From contig CAZFCK010000287.1 in the NCBI GenBank assembly GCA_964517355.1, forward strand, positions 1-5,264: a stretch of DNA of 5,264 nt. Reading direction: 5' to 3'. Shown here in pieces: positions 1-5,259 of this stretch. The number at the start of each line of letters is the position of its first letter. Position 1 is the first letter of the stretch. The notes under the pieces were generated by a model that made no database searches, was not told the DNA's origin, and worked only from the letters and a program-made list of their open reading frames with translations. A program made the position numbers and the translations under genes. This DNA is from CAZFCK01 sp964517355 (GTDB taxonomy: Bacteria; Desulfobacterota; Desulfovibrionia; Desulfovibrionales; Desulfovibrionaceae).

Positions 1-44
1 AATGCATAAGAGCATCTAGCGCTTTTCAAGCGTGAGATGCTCTA
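1..44. repeat. 44-bp hairpin-forming repeat, left copy
   Basis: The first 44 bases recur as an exact reverse complement at 5216-5259. The element is itself a hairpin. Arms GAGCATCT and AGATGCTC form eight outer pairs, then there is one mismatch, then GCGCTT faces AAGCGT (one G-T wobble) around a TTC loop. Read on the minus strand it lies about 40 bases after the stop of the ZorA-like gene and is followed by TTATGCATT, so it could serve as that gene's terminator. It does not look like a transposon end, because what it encloses includes housekeeping serS and no transposase. A dispersed palindromic (REP-like) repeat is the most likely reading. Confidence 0.85.
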
Positions 45-81
45 GCGCATTTTCGTCTTAAAACAAGACAACGCTCCCGCC

Positions 82-1104
82 CTACTGCTTGGGTCCGCGT
101 GTCTTTTCCAGCTGCAGGGTTTCCTCCTCCCGGCATTTGTCGTTGAGATAATCCTGCAACACCCGGGTGGTATGCAGCAAGGCCCCTGCAAGTGCGGCGA
201 GGTCTTCCGCGCCCGCCGTCGTTCCGAGCTGGGGCGCCCGCTTCTGGTCGGGGCGCAAGGCCTCGGCAACGGCTCTGCCTGTCTGCGCGCCCAGAAGTTC
301 CAGCCGCTCCGGCTGCAGTACCGCAACTACGTGCTTGAGGCCGGCGTTAATCTCCTTCATCTGCATGAGCAGCTCCTTGGAAAGGACGCCGGGAGTCAGC
401 GCCCTGGCGCCGGGAGCGTCGGCGAACAGCGTCGTCACGATCCTGGTCAGAGTTTTGGCGTATTCCGCCAAGGTCAGCTCCCGCTCTTCCAGCCTGGTTA
501 TCCTGTACCGCTTGTCCAAAAGAGCGGCGAACTCTTCGATGCGCCGCGTCAAACCGCTTGTCACGCGCCGGACGAGGAAATACATGGCCAGACTGAGGAG
601 CACCCCGGCGGCCAGCAGCACCAGACCGTTGGCCACAGCCAAAAAGGCCTGCTTGATGCTCTCCATTATGGCCTCCGGCGAGGTGATGTCGAACAGCGCC
701 AGGCCATAGGTCAAATGCGCCAAAACGGCGATCATGCCCAGCAGGAAAAAAACTTGCGGCGCGAATTTCCACCAACGCATGTACAATGCGTCATGTAAAA
801 TCCGTTGCGGTGAAAAAAAGTCCAAGGCCTGGTAGACGGTTTTGTTGTTTTCCTGGAGATCGTGCATAAATGTGCGGGCGTACTCTCTCCAGTATGTCCT
901 CAACATGGGGCTGTGGCTCATGGCGGCTTCGGAAAAGGACGTGCAGAGCAAGGCGACGACACGCCGCAGCGCATGGGCTTGCTTGCACAGCAACAACGCC
1001 TGCAGCGCGAAAAGCGCGCACATGAACACCAAGGTATACCCGGTGAAGACCCTGGCCCCGATTTCCGCGAATTGCCGCAGTTGTTCAGCTATGAGCATTT
1101 CCAT
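82..1104 (-). CDS. MotA/TolQ/ExbB-superfamily membrane protein, ZorA-like, without visible partner
   Basis: This encodes a 340-residue protein. I chose the ATG at 1104 because a strong AGGAG lies four bases before it; the upstream TTG at 1152 adds 16 residues and has no ribosome-binding site. Three hydrophobic segments are visible: about residues 17-40, 113-138 and 153-178. A 70-residue loop separates the first two, a 14-residue loop the last two, and a 160-residue helical, charged tail follows. That is the ExbB/TolQ layout (N-terminus outside, tail inside). The loop and second helix (Y71-W-R-E-Y75, D95-F-F-S-P99, then L104 to F138) resemble ZorA of Zorya anti-phage systems from memory. The usual G-T-F-x-G-L stretch in helix 2 is replaced by A-V-L-A-H-L-T-Y-G-L. 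ZorA proteins are usually longer and paired with ZorB, which is not in the window. The gene appears monocistronic. Membrane localisation is safe; the defence role is inference. A divergent ExbB-like protein of other function is the alternative. Confidence 0.87.
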   Translation of the reverse strand: MEMLIAEQLRQFAEIGARVFTGYTLVFMCALFALQALLLCKQAHALRRVVALLCTSFSEAAMSHSPMLRTYWREYARTFMHDLQENNKTVYQALDFFSPQRILHDALYMRWWKFAPQVFFLLGMIAVLAHLTYGLALFDITSPEAIMESIKQAFLAVANGLVLLAAGVLLSLAMYFLVRRVTSGLTRRIEEFAALLDKRYRITRLEERELTLAEYAKTLTRIVTTLFADAPGARALTPGVLSKELLMQMKEINAGLKHVVAVLQPERLELLGAQTGRAVAEALRPDQKRAPQLGTTAGAEDLAALAGALLHTTRVLQDYLNDKCREEETLQLEKTRGPKQ

Positions 1105-1185
1105 AGCGCTCCTCTCGCACGTTCCCCGGTTGCGGCTGCTTGCGCAAGGCAATGATCGTTTGTATTATCCTCCGCATTATTTTGT

Positions 1186-1215
1186 TGCATACTCCATGCC
1201 GCATAGCCATGTAAA
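1186..1215 (-). promoter_or_regulatory. Candidate promoter of the ZorA-like gene
   Basis: On the minus strand TTTACA (1210-1215) is followed after 18 bases by TATGCA (1186-1191). The first hexamer is a good -35 and the second a poor -10. A better -10-like GATAAT occurs nearer the gene at 1164-1169 but has no acceptable -35. Either would give a leader of roughly 50-80 bases. This is pattern matching only. Confidence 0.25.
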
Positions 1216-1308
1216 TCATGTCTGTTCCGTCCCGTAAGCGCTCCGTCGCCTTTCCGGAAAAAACCCTTCTTGAAAAACGTTTTCCCGTGCTATGTGTCAA
1301 CAGGCCTA

Positions 1309-1337
1309 TTGACGCTGCCACTCGCGGCAGGTAGGAG
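1309..1337 (+). promoter_or_regulatory. Candidate serS promoter
   Basis: TTGACG (1309-1314) is a near-consensus -35. After 17 bases comes TAGGAG (1332-1337), which matches only half of the -10 consensus. The spacer contains a small palindrome, CTGCC and GGCAG around ACTCGC. If transcription starts near 1345, serS has a leader of about 175 bases that contains the four hairpins described separately. Confidence 0.35.
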
Positions 1338-1352
1338 CATGTTTCCTCTATT

Positions 1353-1476
1353 ACTCAGAGCACAAAATACGTAACGCTTGCAGCTCTGAGTTATCCTAAT
1401 GGCCACGGACGCGCAAAGCGCGAACGGGGCCAAGCGGCGGAGCCGCTGGAGCAGGATGATAAAAACATACTGCTCC
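1353..1476 (+). promoter_or_regulatory. Four consecutive hairpins in the serS leader
   Basis: Four inverted repeats follow one another. ACTCAGAGC (1353-1361) pairs with 1383-1391, nine perfect pairs with a 21-base loop. CGCGC-AAA-GCGCG lies at 1410-1422, closed by GGCC at 1401-1404 and 1428-1431. AGCGGC-GGA-GCCGCT is at 1433-1447. GGAGCAG (1448-1454) pairs with CTGCTCC (1470-1476). The array ends 30 bases before the AGGAG of serS. I see no T-box specifier or T-box core sequence. It may be a structured 5' leader, an attenuator without an obvious T tract, or a dispersed palindromic repeat cluster. The inverted repeats themselves are certain; their role is not. Confidence 0.6.
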
Positions 1477-1519
1477 CAATAAAAGTTATTTTCACGCCTT
1501 GATACCAGGAGTACGTTTC

Positions 1520-2791
1520 ATGTTTGATCTAAAACTCGTGCAACGCGAACCTGATCGCGTGGCGGCCATGCTGGCCGCGCGCGGATCGCAACTTGATGTC
1601 AACACGTTCACCACATTGGACGCGCAGCGTCGCGCTTTACTCCAGGAAGTGGAAACCCTCAAAAGCGAACGCAACAAGGCTTCCGCTGAAGTCGCCAAGC
1701 GCAAACGCGCCGGTGAGGATGCCAGCGACCTCATGAGCAGACTCTCCTCTGCCGGCGAACGCATCAAGGAGCTGGATCAACAAGCCGCGGAACTCTCCAG
1801 TTCCGTGCAGGAATGGCTGCTGTCCATTCCGAACATGCTGCATGAAAGCGTGCCCTTCGGCAAAAACGAGGATGACAATCCCGTCGTCGCCACGTGGGGC
1901 GATAAGCCCGTATTCGACTTCCCCCCCCTGGAGCACTTGGAACTCGGCACCCGGTTGGGCGGTTTGGATTTCGAGCGTGCGGCCAAGTTATCCGGCGCCC
2001 GTTTCGCCGTGTCTTTCGGCTGGGCCGCCAAGATGGAACGCGCCCTGGCCAGCTTCATGCTCGACCTGGCCATCAACGAGCACGGTTATACCGAGGTTTC
2101 GCCCCCTGCCATCGTGAACCGGGAAACCATGACCGGCACAGGACAGCTGCCCAAATTCGCCGAGGATCTCTTCAAACTTGAGAACCGTGAGCAATACCTC
2201 ATCCCCACGGCCGAAGTGCCTGTCACGAACCTGCATCGCGATGAAACATTGACGGAAGACCAGCTTCCTGTGACCTACGCCGCCTTTACGCCCTGCTTCA
2301 GATCCGAAGCCGGGAGCTACGGCAAGGACACCAAGGGGCTCATTCGGTTGCACCAGTTCAACAAAGTCGAGCTGGTGCGTTTCGCACATCCGGAGCGCTC
2401 CTATGAGGAACTGGAGAAATTGCGCGGACATGCCGAGGAGGTGTTGCGCCGTCTCAACCTGCACTACCGCGTGATCACCTTGTGTTCAGGGGATCTTGGT
2501 TTTTCCGCCGCCAAGACCTACGACCTCGAGGTATGGCTGCCCGGGCAAAACAAATACCGGGAAATTTCCTCGTGCAGCAATTTCGAAGATTTCCAGGCCA
2601 GACGCGCCAACATCCGTTTCAAGCCCGCAACCGGGAAAAAGGCCATCTACTGCCATACGCTCAACGGCTCCGGACTCGCTGTGGGGCGCACGCTTGTCGC
2701 GGTTATTGAGAACTACCAGCAGGCCGACGGCTCCCTGGTCGTTCCGGAAGCCCTGGTGCCCTACATGGGGGTGGAACGCATAGCTCCCTGA
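1520..2791 (+). CDS. serS: Seryl-tRNA synthetase
   Basis: This cytoplasmic class II aminoacyl-tRNA synthetase charges tRNA-Ser (and tRNA-Sec where present) with serine through a seryl-adenylate. The 423 residues match the bacterial family length. The ATG at 1520 is chosen because AGGAG (1507-1511) sits eight bases before it and M-F-D-L-K is the classic SerRS N-terminus; a TTG at 1499 would overrun the ribosome-binding site. Residues about 30-100 are the two-helix coiled-coil arm that binds the long variable arm of tRNA-Ser. The catalytic domain shows T230-A-E-V-P-V-T-N, motif 2 with F260-R-S-E263 and the following G-L-I-R-L-H-Q-F, C322-S-G-D, the S350-S-C-S-N-F-E-D stretch, and motif 3 at N382-G-S-G-L-A-V-G-R390. 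All hallmark residues are present, so it should be active. It is dimeric in known homologues. No operon partner is visible. Confidence 0.98.
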   Translation: MFDLKLVQREPDRVAAMLAARGSQLDVNTFTTLDAQRRALLQEVETLKSERNKASAEVAKRKRAGEDASDLMSRLSSAGERIKELDQQAAELSSSVQEWLLSIPNMLHESVPFGKNEDDNPVVATWGDKPVFDFPPLEHLELGTRLGGLDFERAAKLSGARFAVSFGWAAKMERALASFMLDLAINEHGYTEVSPPAIVNRETMTGTGQLPKFAEDLFKLENREQYLIPTAEVPVTNLHRDETLTEDQLPVTYAAFTPCFRSEAGSYGKDTKGLIRLHQFNKVELVRFAHPERSYEELEKLRGHAEEVLRRLNLHYRVITLCSGDLGFSAAKTYDLEVWLPGQNKYREISSCSNFEDFQARRANIRFKPATGKKAIYCHTLNGSGLAVGRTLVAVIENYQQADGSLVVPEALVPYMGVERIAP

Positions 2792-2799
2792 TTGATGAC

Positions 2800-2815
2800 C
2801 CGGCTCATACGCCGG
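2800..2815 (+). terminator. Weak hairpin just after serS
   Basis: CCGGC and GCCGG flank a six-base loop nine bases after the serS stop codon. Only TT follows, with no real T tract, so as an intrinsic terminator it is weak. It may instead help to stabilise the mRNA end. Confidence 0.3.
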
Positions 2816-2894
2816 TTGCCATAACGTATTATCCAAGGGGATATCTCTTGCGGCGGGAGGCATAGTTGTTGTGCCTCAGCCGTGCAGTGACTGC

Positions 2895-2920
2895 AAAGCA
2901 AGTGGTGTCCCCGCTTTTTT
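2895..2920 (+). terminator. Possible serS terminator with T6 tract
   Basis: AAAGC (2895-2899) can pair with GCTTT (2913-2917), and the sequence continues into a run of six T at 2915-2920. The stem is short, with a 13-base loop. A perfect TGCAGT-G-ACTGCA palindrome overlaps its left side at 2883-2895. It is the only hairpin plus T run in this intergenic region, so it is the best candidate end for serS transcripts, about 100-130 bases after the stop codon. Confidence 0.35.
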
Positions 2921-3119
2921 GTTGTGCCTTGGCCGCCCCTTTTCCCCCGTTACGGCGCCAAAGCCCTCGCCTTGACAACAACACCCGCTTTACGCCGCTC
3001 CTCCACCGACGATCAATAACTCGCGACATGCGCCATAGTCTTTCGCTCCTCTCCTTGACGTAAGAATAAATATCCAGTTAATGTTTGCAAAACTTTTTCA
3101 TTGTGGCGTTACTGGTCTT

Positions 3120-3139
3120 CAGGAAGTAATAACTTCCTG
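3120..3139. promoter_or_regulatory. Perfect 8-4-8 dyad, probable operator
   Basis: CAGGAAGT (3120-3127) and ACTTCCTG (3132-3139) are exact reverse complements separated by AATA. It lies 88 bases before the start codon of the exported repeat protein and covers the expected -35 position of the candidate promoter whose -10 is TATAGT at 3154-3159. Its size and symmetry fit a dimeric transcription factor site. I do not recognise the regulator. No transcription-factor gene is in the window. Confidence 0.55.
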
Positions 3140-3159
3140 TAATTATGCAAGCCTATAGT
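3131..3159 (+). promoter_or_regulatory. Candidate promoter of the exported repeat protein
   Basis: TATAGT (3154-3159) is a good -10 hexamer in AT-rich DNA. The hexamer 17 bases upstream, AACTTC, is a poor -35 and lies inside the dyad. A weak -35 under an operator-like dyad suggests a regulated promoter, either activator-dependent or repressed. The leader would be about 60 bases, ending in GGAGG at 3215-3219, seven bases before the ATG. Confidence 0.4.
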
Positions 3160-3226
3160 CTATACACGGAACAAACCCTTCCCGTTTCGTATTCCGCCGC
3201 CATACTTTTTCTTTGGAGGATAAGAC

Positions 3227-4915
3227 ATGCGTTGTAAACTGCTTGCCTTGACAATTGCCTTGTGTGCGCTGCTGTCAAGCTCCCCTGCGGCTATGGCCTG
3301 GGAGCGTCCCGCTGATTTGAACGACTACATCTCTCTCAAAGACTACGGAGCCTATCTTGTCACCGGAGCCATGGACGGCAACGGCAACGCCATCACTCTC
3401 TGGATTCAGAAGACCGATGAAGAAAGAGCCATGCTGTACAAGAGCGAACGCCGCAATAACGTGTGGCGCCATCCTTCCTCCGTGGGCGACCGCCTCAGCT
3501 TCACCGGTTCCGAAGTCTACGCCTTCCAGGCGGCCATGTCCGATAACGGCTCCGCCGTGATCGTCTGGGCTCAAAACGGCAGACTATATCTGGGGCATTA
3601 CCGAAACGGCGCATGGGCCTGGCCCGCCGATACCTCGCAGGCAATCAACCCTTCAGGCTCTGATGCCGAAGCCCCCAGCGTGGCCATGGACGGCAACGGC
3701 AACGCCATTATCGCCTGGGAGCAACGCGACGGTAGTGACAATCTGCGCATATACTGTAGTGAATTTCGCAACGGAGTCTGGCATCACCCAACCAATCTTG
3801 ATGATTTCTTCAGCCCCGCGTCCATAATGGCCGCTCAGCCAAAAGTGGCCATGAGCGACAACGGGCAGGCCTGCATCAGCTGGCTGCAGGCCGACAATGA
3901 CGAAAATGAGCAAATCGGCCTCGCCCAATACACAGGCGACACATGGGTCAAACCAAGCGGCCCCGACGACTTCATCAGCCTTCCCGGCTATCTTGCCCAT
4001 CATCACGCCATTGCCATGAATTCCTTGGGCGATGTCCTCGTGACATGGATTCAGTTTACTGATCTCGGCTTAATGGTCTATATTGCGCAAAGGCAAAGCG
4101 GTGTTTGGACGTATCCCAAAAACACTGCCGACGCCTTGAGTCCCGACGGCTCCCTCGCCTTATGCGTTTTTCCGGCCCTTGACGATCACGGCTTGGCCCT
4201 TGTCGCCTGGCATACCATGAGCGGTGACGGATTCCGGGCCTACCTCGCCGAGAAAAGAGACGGAAAATGGAGTAAGCCCGCGACGCTCGACGACTACATG
4301 TCCGATCCTGGCGTAGATACCCAGGTCATTTCATTGGCAATAGACAATTACGGCGGCGGGCTCATATTATGGTTGCGCGTTCCGGAGGAAGGCATAGCGC
4401 TGCTACAGAAAGTCGAATATCGCAACGGACTCGGGTGGGATATTCCCCACGGCGAGACGGCGTTTTCCTTCCCAGAGACCGATGCAGACGGGAGCGGTTT
4501 CGCGCTGATGAGCGACTCCCTGCAATCGCTTATCTTTTGGTCCCAATCCGAAGGCAGCTGCGAGGCCGTGTATATGGCGGAATTCACCGGCGCCATGCTG
4601 CGCACCAGCAAATTGGGCAACGGTGATGGTACGGTCAGCAGCACCCCTATCGGTCTGCAATGCGGCGACGTGTGCGAACCGGTCTTTGAAAAGGGCACAA
4701 AACTCACCCTGAGCGCCACGGCAGACACGGAATCTCGTTTCGTGGGCTGGCGCGGCCCCCTGTGCTGGGGCATGGGGGAATGTGAAATCACCCTGGACGA
4801 AAACAAGGAAATCGGCGCGGACTTCGCTCCAGCCGTGTCCGTGGATATTCCATGGCTCCTGGCCATCTTCTCCATCTCACTGCTTTTTCTCGGTCTTCGC
4901 AAAAAGAAGCAGTAA
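3227..4915 (+). CDS. Exported eight-unit repeat (beta-propeller-like) protein with InlB-B-like domain and C-terminal membrane anchor
   Basis: The 562-residue product starts at an ATG seven bases after GGAGG. Residues 1-24 are a signal peptide (basic start, hydrophobic core, cleavage after A-M-A24). Residues 25 to about 460 contain eight tandem units. W-x-x-P recurs at W25, W80, W130, W185, W240, W294, W348 and W404, alternating with A-x-D-x-x-G-x-A-x-x-x-W boxes ending at W59, W114, W164, W219, W274, W328, W382 and W438 (the last degenerate). The 50-56 residue period suggests a beta-propeller. Residues about 463-534 resemble the divergent InlB B-repeat domain, with C479-x3-C483, G-W508 and C513-x5-C519, likely two disulfides. 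Residues 540-556 form a membrane helix started by I-P and followed by R-K-K-K, a layout like IPTL-CTERM tails without the full motif. It is probably envelope-anchored and faces outward. Ligand and function are unknown. Confidence 0.93.
   Translation: MRCKLLALTIALCALLSSSPAAMAWERPADLNDYISLKDYGAYLVTGAMDGNGNAITLWIQKTDEERAMLYKSERRNNVWRHPSSVGDRLSFTGSEVYAFQAAMSDNGSAVIVWAQNGRLYLGHYRNGAWAWPADTSQAINPSGSDAEAPSVAMDGNGNAIIAWEQRDGSDNLRIYCSEFRNGVWHHPTNLDDFFSPASIMAAQPKVAMSDNGQACISWLQADNDENEQIGLAQYTGDTWVKPSGPDDFISLPGYLAHHHAIAMNSLGDVLVTWIQFTDLGLMVYIAQRQSGVWTYPKNTADALSPDGSLALCVFPALDDHGLALVAWHTMSGDGFRAYLAEKRDGKWSKPATLDDYMSDPGVDTQVISLAIDNYGGGLILWLRVPEEGIALLQKVEYRNGLGWDIPHGETAFSFPETDADGSGFALMSDSLQSLIFWSQSEGSCEAVYMAEFTGAMLRTSKLGNGDGTVSSTPIGLQCGDVCEPVFEKGTKLTLSATADTESRFVGWRGPLCWGMGECEITLDENKEIGADFAPAVSVDIPWLLAIFSISLLFLGLRKKKQ
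3368..3393 (+). repeat. 26-bp direct repeat, first copy (within the repeat-protein gene)
   Basis: The 26 bases encoding A-M-D-G-N-G-N-A are identical at 3368-3393 and 3683-3708. The copies are 315 bases apart, in frame, which equals two protein repeat units. Other units differ in DNA, so this pair suggests either a recent exchange between units or strong codon constraint. Confidence 0.85.
3683..3708 (+). repeat. 26-bp direct repeat, second copy
   Basis: This is identical to 3368-3393 and encodes the conserved box of the third protein unit. Confidence 0.85.
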
Positions 4916-4964
4916 TACCATTTCCCATTTCTAAGGAAACGCTGATTAATCCACTGGATATGCG

Positions 4965-4996
4965 GGGGGGAAACCCTTTGAAAAGGGTTCTCCCCC
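4965..4996 (+). terminator. Strong GC-rich hairpin after the repeat-protein gene
   Basis: G5 (4965-4969) faces C5 (4992-4996), then a wobble and one mismatch, then AACCCTTT (4972-4979) pairs perfectly with AAAGGGTT (4982-4989) around a two-base loop (four bases if the last pair opens). This gives about 14 pairs starting 50 bases after the stop codon. No long T tract follows on either strand, so it may act as an mRNA 3' end stabiliser or a Rho-assisted terminator. I recall similar G-run/CCCTTT palindromes between genes in Desulfovibrio-type genomes, unverified here. Confidence 0.65.
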
Positions 4997-5054
4997 TCGC
5001 GCTCCCCCTTCCTAAACTTATATATCATAATATCAAACAGATACCATATTTTTT

Positions 5055-5099
5055 TTATGGCGTTGTTCCAAGTTTGTAATCCCTCCTATAACGCCATAA
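5055..5099. repeat. 10-bp perfect inverted repeat with 25-base spacer
   Basis: TTATGGCGTT (5055-5064) is the exact reverse complement of AACGCCATAA (5090-5099). A run of eight T (5049-5056) overlaps the left arm, so on the minus strand the hairpin would be preceded, not followed, by pyrimidines. A terminator role is therefore doubtful on either strand. A small GGTGC-CTT-GCGCC hairpin follows at 5102-5114. Confidence 0.5.
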
Positions 5100-5120
5100 G
5101 GGGTGCCTTGCGCCGACACT

Positions 5121-5189
5121 ATGAAAAGTAAAGAGCGCGTGCGGGGAACCTCTTATCAAAGGTTTTCACCGCACGCGCTCTCTTTTCAT
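5121..5189. terminator. Long 21-pair hairpin, probable bidirectional terminator
   Basis: ATGAAAAG (5121-5128) pairs with CTTTTCAT (5182-5189). After a three-base bulge (TAA, 5129-5131), thirteen perfect pairs join 5132-5144 to 5169-5181. Inside the 24-base loop, AACCT (5147-5151) can pair with AGGTT (5160-5164). A GC-rich stem followed by TCTTTTC on the plus strand and TTTACTTTTC on the minus strand fits a bidirectional intrinsic terminator. It may end the transcript of the repeat protein, or that of a convergent gene beyond the window. Confidence 0.6.
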
Positions 5190-5215
5190 AATGAATGTAA
5201 AAATATACAATATTT

Positions 5216-5259
5216 TAGAGCATCTCACGCTTGAAAAGCGCTAGATGCTCTTATGCATT
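5216..5259. repeat. 44-bp hairpin-forming repeat, right copy (inverted)
   Basis: This is the exact reverse complement of positions 1-44; identity stops at 5215 on the inner side. On the plus strand it reads as a hairpin followed by TTATGCATTT, so relative to the upstream plus-strand gene it has the same orientation as the left copy has to the minus-strand gene. Five bases of further sequence (5260-5264) lie outside it. Confidence 0.85.

Larger units (their letters stand above)
2792..3226. other. 435-bp intergenic region between serS and the repeat-protein gene
   Basis: I see no convincing gene here. Frames on both strands stay open for about 65 codons (plus strand from a TTG at 2866 preceded by GGGAGG, minus strand from an ATG at 3029), but neither product looks like a known protein. 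The region contains the weak terminator candidates, an 11-base direct repeat (TTGTTGTGCCT at 2866-2876 and 2919-2929), a second promoter-like pair (TTGACG 3055-3060, then TAATGT 3079-3084), and the dyad and promoter described separately. From about 3060 the base composition becomes AT-rich, as expected for a promoter region. Confidence 0.6.

Noticed and set aside
167..798. Two long plus-strand frames opposite the ZorA-like gene
   Set aside because: They are antisense shadows in GC-rich DNA with low-complexity, arginine- or glutamine-rich products; the minus-strand frame has clear membrane helices and a good ribosome-binding site.
1105..1152. Longer N-terminus for the ZorA-like protein, starting at TTG 1152
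   Set aside because: No ribosome-binding site precedes it, the added 16 residues look non-functional, and AGGAG sits just before the ATG at 1104.
1499..1519. Longer SerRS start at TTG 1499
   Set aside because: It would put the obvious AGGAG inside the gene, and the family begins at M-F-D-L-K.
1345..1519. T-box riboswitch before serS
   Set aside because: I find neither the conserved T-box core nor an antiterminator/terminator pair with a T tract, and T-boxes are mainly a Gram-positive device.
4932..4952. Possible insertion-sequence end in the stretch starting AAGGAAACGCTG
   Set aside because: It vaguely resembles some insertion-sequence ends, but there is no inverted partner, target duplication or transposase fragment nearby.
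4348..5028. 226-codon minus-strand frame across the end of the repeat-protein gene
   Set aside because: It lies mostly antisense to a well-supported domain and its product shows no recognisable feature.
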